From contig DASZYF010000139.1 of the NCBI GenBank assembly GCA_035545535.1, forward strand, positions 1 to 28,102: 28,102 nt of DNA, read 5' to 3'. This DNA is from DASZYF01 sp035545535 (lineage in GTDB: Bacteria; Actinomycetota; Actinomycetes; Mycobacteriales; CAJCIY01). The position numbers and the translations under genes were made by a program. The notes under the pieces were generated by a model. It saw only the letters and a program-made list of their open reading frames with translations. It did no database searches and had not been told where the DNA came from. This document shows, in pieces, positions 25,231 to 28,102 of this stretch. Each line of letters begins with the position of its first letter. The stretch's first letter is position 1.

Positions 25231-26718
25231 TCAGGAGACGCAGTCGGCCTTGTTGCCCTGCGGCGCGATCCACTTGCCGTTCTGCAGTGCCGCGACACCC
25301 CAGCAGAGATCTTCGGTGACGGCCGCGTTGGCGTGGAAGTTGAGGTGACCGACGACGAGTCCGCCGAGCGCCTCGTTGTGGATCATCGCAAGGCCCTTGA
25401 GGATCATGGCCGACGTGATCGGACCGGTGTGGGCCTCCGCACCGACGTTGGTGATCGCCTGCATCAGCTCCTGACCGGACACCCAGGCCTTCGCGGCGGA
25501 CTCGGTCGGCGGCTGATCGGGCGCGTACGTGGCCATCGCGGTCTGGAAGGCCTGCTCCGCGGGCGTCGACGCCAACATCCACGGGAAGACGCTGGTCGTG
25601 ATGGTGATCCCGTTGAGGTTCGGGTCCTGCGCGACGACCTGCGCATCGAAGGCCAGACCACCGGCCACGTAGAGCGGATGGTAGCCGATCGCGTTGCAGT
25701 CCCGTGCGAGCCGCGAGATCGACGAGCCGTCGAGCGCCGTGTAGACCGCCTTGACGCCCGCGCTCTGCATCGACGAGCACTGCGAGGTGAACGTCGGGCT
25801 CGCCAGCGACACCTGGTAGACGCCCTTGATGGTCAGTCCGCGGCGCTGCGCTGCCTTGGTGACCTCGTCCTTGCCGACGGTGCAGCCGACGTTCTCGGTG
25901 CAGTAGATGATCGCGGCCTGCGTGTTGCCGGCCTTGATGATGATGTCGACCTGACCCTCGGCGGTGCCTCGGTTCGAGCTGCCCTCCGGGAAGAAGTCCG
26001 GGTTGCTGAACCAGGTGTGCGTGATGCCGTCACCGCCGACGACCGGCACCTTGTGCTGGTCGAGGTAGGGCGCGATGCTGTCGACCGTCGCGGGCACGAA
26101 GGCGGCCACGATGGCGACCGCGTGCTCGTTCTCGACGCAGTTCTGCACGATCTGCTCGGTCTTGTTCGGGTCGATCGCGTCGTCCTTGCTGTCGAGCTGG
26201 ATCGGGTGTCCCGCCAGCCCGCCGTGTGCGTTCGTCCACCTCACCCACGACGCGAGCCCTGGCTGCGCCGGGCCCTGCGGCGGCCCGGCGATGCCGGTGA
26301 AGTGACCGACCTGGCAGATCATCACCGGCGTCGTGTCCTGCTTGCCGACGGCGGCGGTGGGCTGCGCGGACTGGTGCGGGCCACCGGTCACTGCGGGACC
26401 GGTGGGCGTGACCACCGCGCTGGTCGCACCGCCGATCGGTGCACCACCTCCGGTAGGAGCGACGACGCCGGGCGCAGTGCTCGACGTGAGCGACGGCGCC
26501 GCGACCGCGCCGGTCGGCGCGGCACCGGCCGTCGGCTGCTGCACCGTCGTCGCACCGCTGACGAGACCGGTGCTCGTCGCGCCTCCCGGCGCGCGACCTT
26601 CCGCGACGGCGACGACGGACGCGTGGCTCACCCGGTTCCCGCACGCCGCCGCGGACGAGACGGATGCGAGCACCACGAGCACGATCGCGGCGGTCCGGGG
26701 CTTGCGCAGAGCGATCAT
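25231..26718 (-). CDS. ABC-transporter-type solute-binding lipoprotein (Peripla_BP_6, Leu/Ile/Val-binding-like)
   Basis: 495 residues. The N-terminus is basic then hydrophobic, ending SSAAAC with Cys26 as a probable lipid attachment site. A Pro/Thr/Ala/Gly-rich linker of about 100 residues (30-128) precedes the binding domain (about 130-470), with type I features: QVGHFTGIAGPPQGPAQPGLASWVRWTNAHGGLAGHPIQL, VPVVGGDG, and AVYTALDGSSISRLARDC. Several Cys pairs may form disulfides. Usual partners (two permeases and two ATPases) are absent, so it may be an orphan sensor or scavenging lipoprotein. ATG 26718 overlaps the ATPase stop as ATGA (26715-26718), linking it tightly to the NorQ/NorD-like pair. 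Ligand unknown. Confidence 0.88.
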   Translation of the reverse strand: MIALRKPRTAAIVLVVLASVSSAAACGNRVSHASVVAVAEGRAPGGATSTGLVSGATTVQQPTAGAAPTGAVAAPSLTSSTAPGVVAPTGGGAPIGGATSAVVTPTGPAVTGGPHQSAQPTAAVGKQDTTPVMICQVGHFTGIAGPPQGPAQPGLASWVRWTNAHGGLAGHPIQLDSKDDAIDPNKTEQIVQNCVENEHAVAIVAAFVPATVDSIAPYLDQHKVPVVGGDGITHTWFSNPDFFPEGSSNRGTAEGQVDIIIKAGNTQAAIIYCTENVGCTVGKDEVTKAAQRRGLTIKGVYQVSLASPTFTSQCSSMQSAGVKAVYTALDGSSISRLARDCNAIGYHPLYVAGGLAFDAQVVAQDPNLNGITITTSVFPWMLASTPAEQAFQTAMATYAPDQPPTESAAKAWVSGQELMQAITNVGAEAHTGPITSAMILKGLAMIHNEALGGLVVGHLNFHANAAVTEDLCWGVAALQNGKWIAPQGNKADCVS

Positions 26719-27548
26719 CGGCTCTCGTCCATCAGGTAGGCGTCGACCAGCGCGCCCAGCTCGGCAGTGACGACCGGATCGTCGGACAGCGGACCGGTGA
26801 CGGCGGCCCGCGCTGCGTCGCGGGGTCGCACGCCGTCGGTGATGAGGCGCGCCGCGGCGACGAGCACGCGCGTCGAGGCCACCTCGCGCAGGCCCGCGGT
26901 CTCGAGGCGTCGCACCGCGCTGCCCAACCGCACAAGAGAAGCCGCGATGTCGGCGTCCACCCCGGCCTCGGTCGCGATGACCTTCTCCTCCACCTCGGGC
27001 GGAGCGAAGTCGAGCTCGATCGCGACCATGCGCTGCCGCGTCGAGTCCTTGAGGTCCTTGAGCACGCTCTGGTAGCCGGGGTTGTAGGAGACGACGAGGC
27101 AGAAGCCCGGCGCGGCGTCGAGCGTCACGCCGAGCCGCTCGATGGGCAGCTGGCGCCGGTGGTCCGACAGCGGGTGCAGCACGACGGTCGTGTCCTGCCG
27201 CGCCTCGACGATCTCGTCGAGGTAGCAGATGGCGCCCTCACGCACCGCCCGCGTCAGCGGGCCGTCGACCCAGTGCGTCTCGCCGCCGTGCAGCAGGTAG
27301 CGGCCGACGAGGTCCGCAGTGGTGAGGTCGTCGTGGCACGCGACGGTGATCAGCGGACGGCCGAGCTCGTGCGCCATGGCCTCGACGAAGCGCGTCTTGC
27401 CGCAGCCGGTCGGACCCTTGAGCAGCACCGAGAGCCCTTGCCGCGCGGCGGCGCGGAACACCGTCTCCTCGTTGCCGGTCGCGACGTAGAACGGTCGCTC
27501 GGTGGCGGGAGCCGGCGAGGGGGCCGGATCGGAGGACGTCGGGGTCAT
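26715..27548 (-). CDS. MoxR-type AAA+ ATPase of the CbbQ/NirQ/NorQ/GvpN family
   Basis: 277 residues. Walker A GPTGCGKT (45-52), Walker B ICYLDE (107-112) and the pre-sensor segment VVSYNPGYQSVLKDLKDSTRQR match the CbbQ/NorQ branch, followed by the helical C-terminal domain. These ATPases act as ring-shaped chaperones that remodel or load metal centres in a target enzyme together with a VWA-domain partner. ATG 27548 has GGAGGG upstream and overlaps the VWA gene stop as ATGA (27545-27548). The expected client genes (nitric oxide reductase, RuBisCO or gas vesicle proteins) are not visible here; a client could lie beyond the window edge. Downstream coupling to a solute-binding protein is unusual. 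Confidence 0.92.
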   Translation of the reverse strand: MTPTSSDPAPSPAPATERPFYVATGNEETVFRAAARQGLSVLLKGPTGCGKTRFVEAMAHELGRPLITVACHDDLTTADLVGRYLLHGGETHWVDGPLTRAVREGAICYLDEIVEARQDTTVVLHPLSDHRRQLPIERLGVTLDAAPGFCLVVSYNPGYQSVLKDLKDSTRQRMVAIELDFAPPEVEEKVIATEAGVDADIAASLVRLGSAVRRLETAGLREVASTRVLVAAARLITDGVRPRDAARAAVTGPLSDDPVVTAELGALVDAYLMDESR

Positions 27549-28102
27549 GCGGCCCTCCTCTCGATGCGCCAGGTCCGTCGCCGCTGCAGCTCTGCTGACG
27601 CGAGAGCATCGCGCACCAACGGCCCGATCATGCGCCCCAGGTCGTCGGACCGTCGGACCGCGGCGTGCGCAGCGGTGCCGAACACGCGGCGCAACGCGAC
27701 CAGGTCCGTCGTCGCACCGACCGACAGGCAGAGGCAGCCGATGCCACGGCGCCGCGCCTCCGCGAGAGCCCGCCGCGCATCGGCCTCGCCGTAGCGGCCC
27801 TGGTAGCCCTGGTCGTAGGCGAAGCCGTCGGACAGCACGATGAGCAGCCGCCGGCTGCCCGCGCCATCGGACTCGAGCACCGCCGAGCCGTGCCGGATGG
27901 CCGCGCCGAGCCGCGTGTACGCACCGGCCGTGAGCGCGCCGAGGCGAGCGTGCGCGCGCCCGTCGAGCGGGTCGGCGAACCGCTTCACCCGCACGAACCG
28001 CACCGCCGATCGGCCCTGCGAGTAGAACCCGTGGACCGCGACACGGTTGCCGAACGCGTGGAACGCCTCGGCCAGGACGGCGGCGGCCTCGCGCTGGTGC
28101 TC
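27545..28102 (-). CDS. NorD/CbbO-like VWA-domain protein, C-terminal part (5' end outside window)
   Basis: About 185 residues are visible and the frame stays open to the window edge, so the start lies outside. The visible part is the second half of a von Willebrand factor A domain as in NorD/CbbO: HGFYSQGRSAVRFVRVKRF, TRLGAAIRHGS, RRLLIVLSDGFAYDQGYQGRYGEADARRAL and a C-terminal GRMIGPLVRDAL helix. The first MIDAS element (D-x-S-x-S) would be upstream of the visible region; the later Asp is in VLSDG. It pairs with the NorQ-like ATPase as the VWA component of a MoxR-type chaperone, which activates a metalloenzyme. Full length and N-terminal domain cannot be judged. Confidence 0.85.
   Translation of the reverse strand, partial: EHQREAAAVLAEAFHAFGNRVAVHGFYSQGRSAVRFVRVKRFADPLDGRAHARLGALTAGAYTRLGAAIRHGSAVLESDGAGSRRLLIVLSDGFAYDQGYQGRYGEADARRALAEARRRGIGCLCLSVGATTDLVALRRVFGTAAHAAVRRSDDLGRMIGPLVRDALASAELQRRRTWRIERRAA

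Overview
The window is uniformly very GC-rich, starts often with GTG, and packs genes into tight runs with 4-base GTGA/ATGA overlaps. Together with the gene content (several FadE-type acyl-CoA dehydrogenases, a MCR-like racemase/CoA transferase, a FadD-type ligase, MMPL, an AveC-like protein, a P450 and a luciferase-like oxidoreductase) this points to an actinobacterium, perhaps Acidimicrobiia or a mycobacterial/Frankia-like lineage. The exact taxon cannot be fixed from sequence alone. No rRNA, tRNA, CRISPR array, transposase or phage gene is visible, and no gene-free stretch exceeds 300 bases.

Layout. (1) 1-2109: two overlapping acyl-CoA dehydrogenase genes, likely the two subunits of a heteromeric enzyme; the first is cut by the window edge. 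(2) 8077 down to 2183, minus strand: a five-gene, mostly translationally coupled operon for a MacB-type ABC exporter (adaptor, ATPase, permease, a duplicated-domain lipoprotein, a second adaptor). A membrane-anchored HtrA-like protease (8263-9150) diverges from it across a 185-base control region. (3) 9225-14311: a CoA-thioester and ring-oxidation island, with a MCR/AMACR-like enzyme and a Rieske oxygenase on minus, and an acyl-CoA ligase and a short-chain dehydrogenase on plus. (4) 14417-15220: a secreted matrixin-like metalloprotease. (5) 19277 down to 15246, minus: MMPL transporter, CMD-family protein and a third acyl-CoA dehydrogenase. (6) 19403-24161: VOC protein, SDR plus amidohydrolase (overlapping, minus), P450, a previously easy-to-miss 37-residue membrane protein, and an AveC-like membrane protein. 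(7) 28102 down to 24259, minus: NorD-like VWA protein (cut by the edge), NorQ/CbbQ-like AAA+ ATPase, a solute-binding lipoprotein and a luciferase-like oxidoreductase, one compact operon with no nitric oxide reductase genes in sight.

Most enzymes fit uptake, CoA activation, oxidation and export of hydrophobic or cyclic carboxylic substrates, but the substrate cannot be named. Four signals go beyond ordinary annotation. A 16-base operator-like motif, CGGAAC-N6-T(A/C)GG, occurs twice in each of two divergent promoters (19297-19334 and 21944-22002) with helical-turn spacing and so may define a regulon. A 63-base imperfect inverted repeat with matching arm and loop lengths lies at two convergent gene ends 22 kb apart. 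The exporter proteins share Gly/Phe-rich tails. The NorQ/NorD pair is coupled to a solute-binding protein and a luciferase-like oxidoreductase instead of its usual partners.
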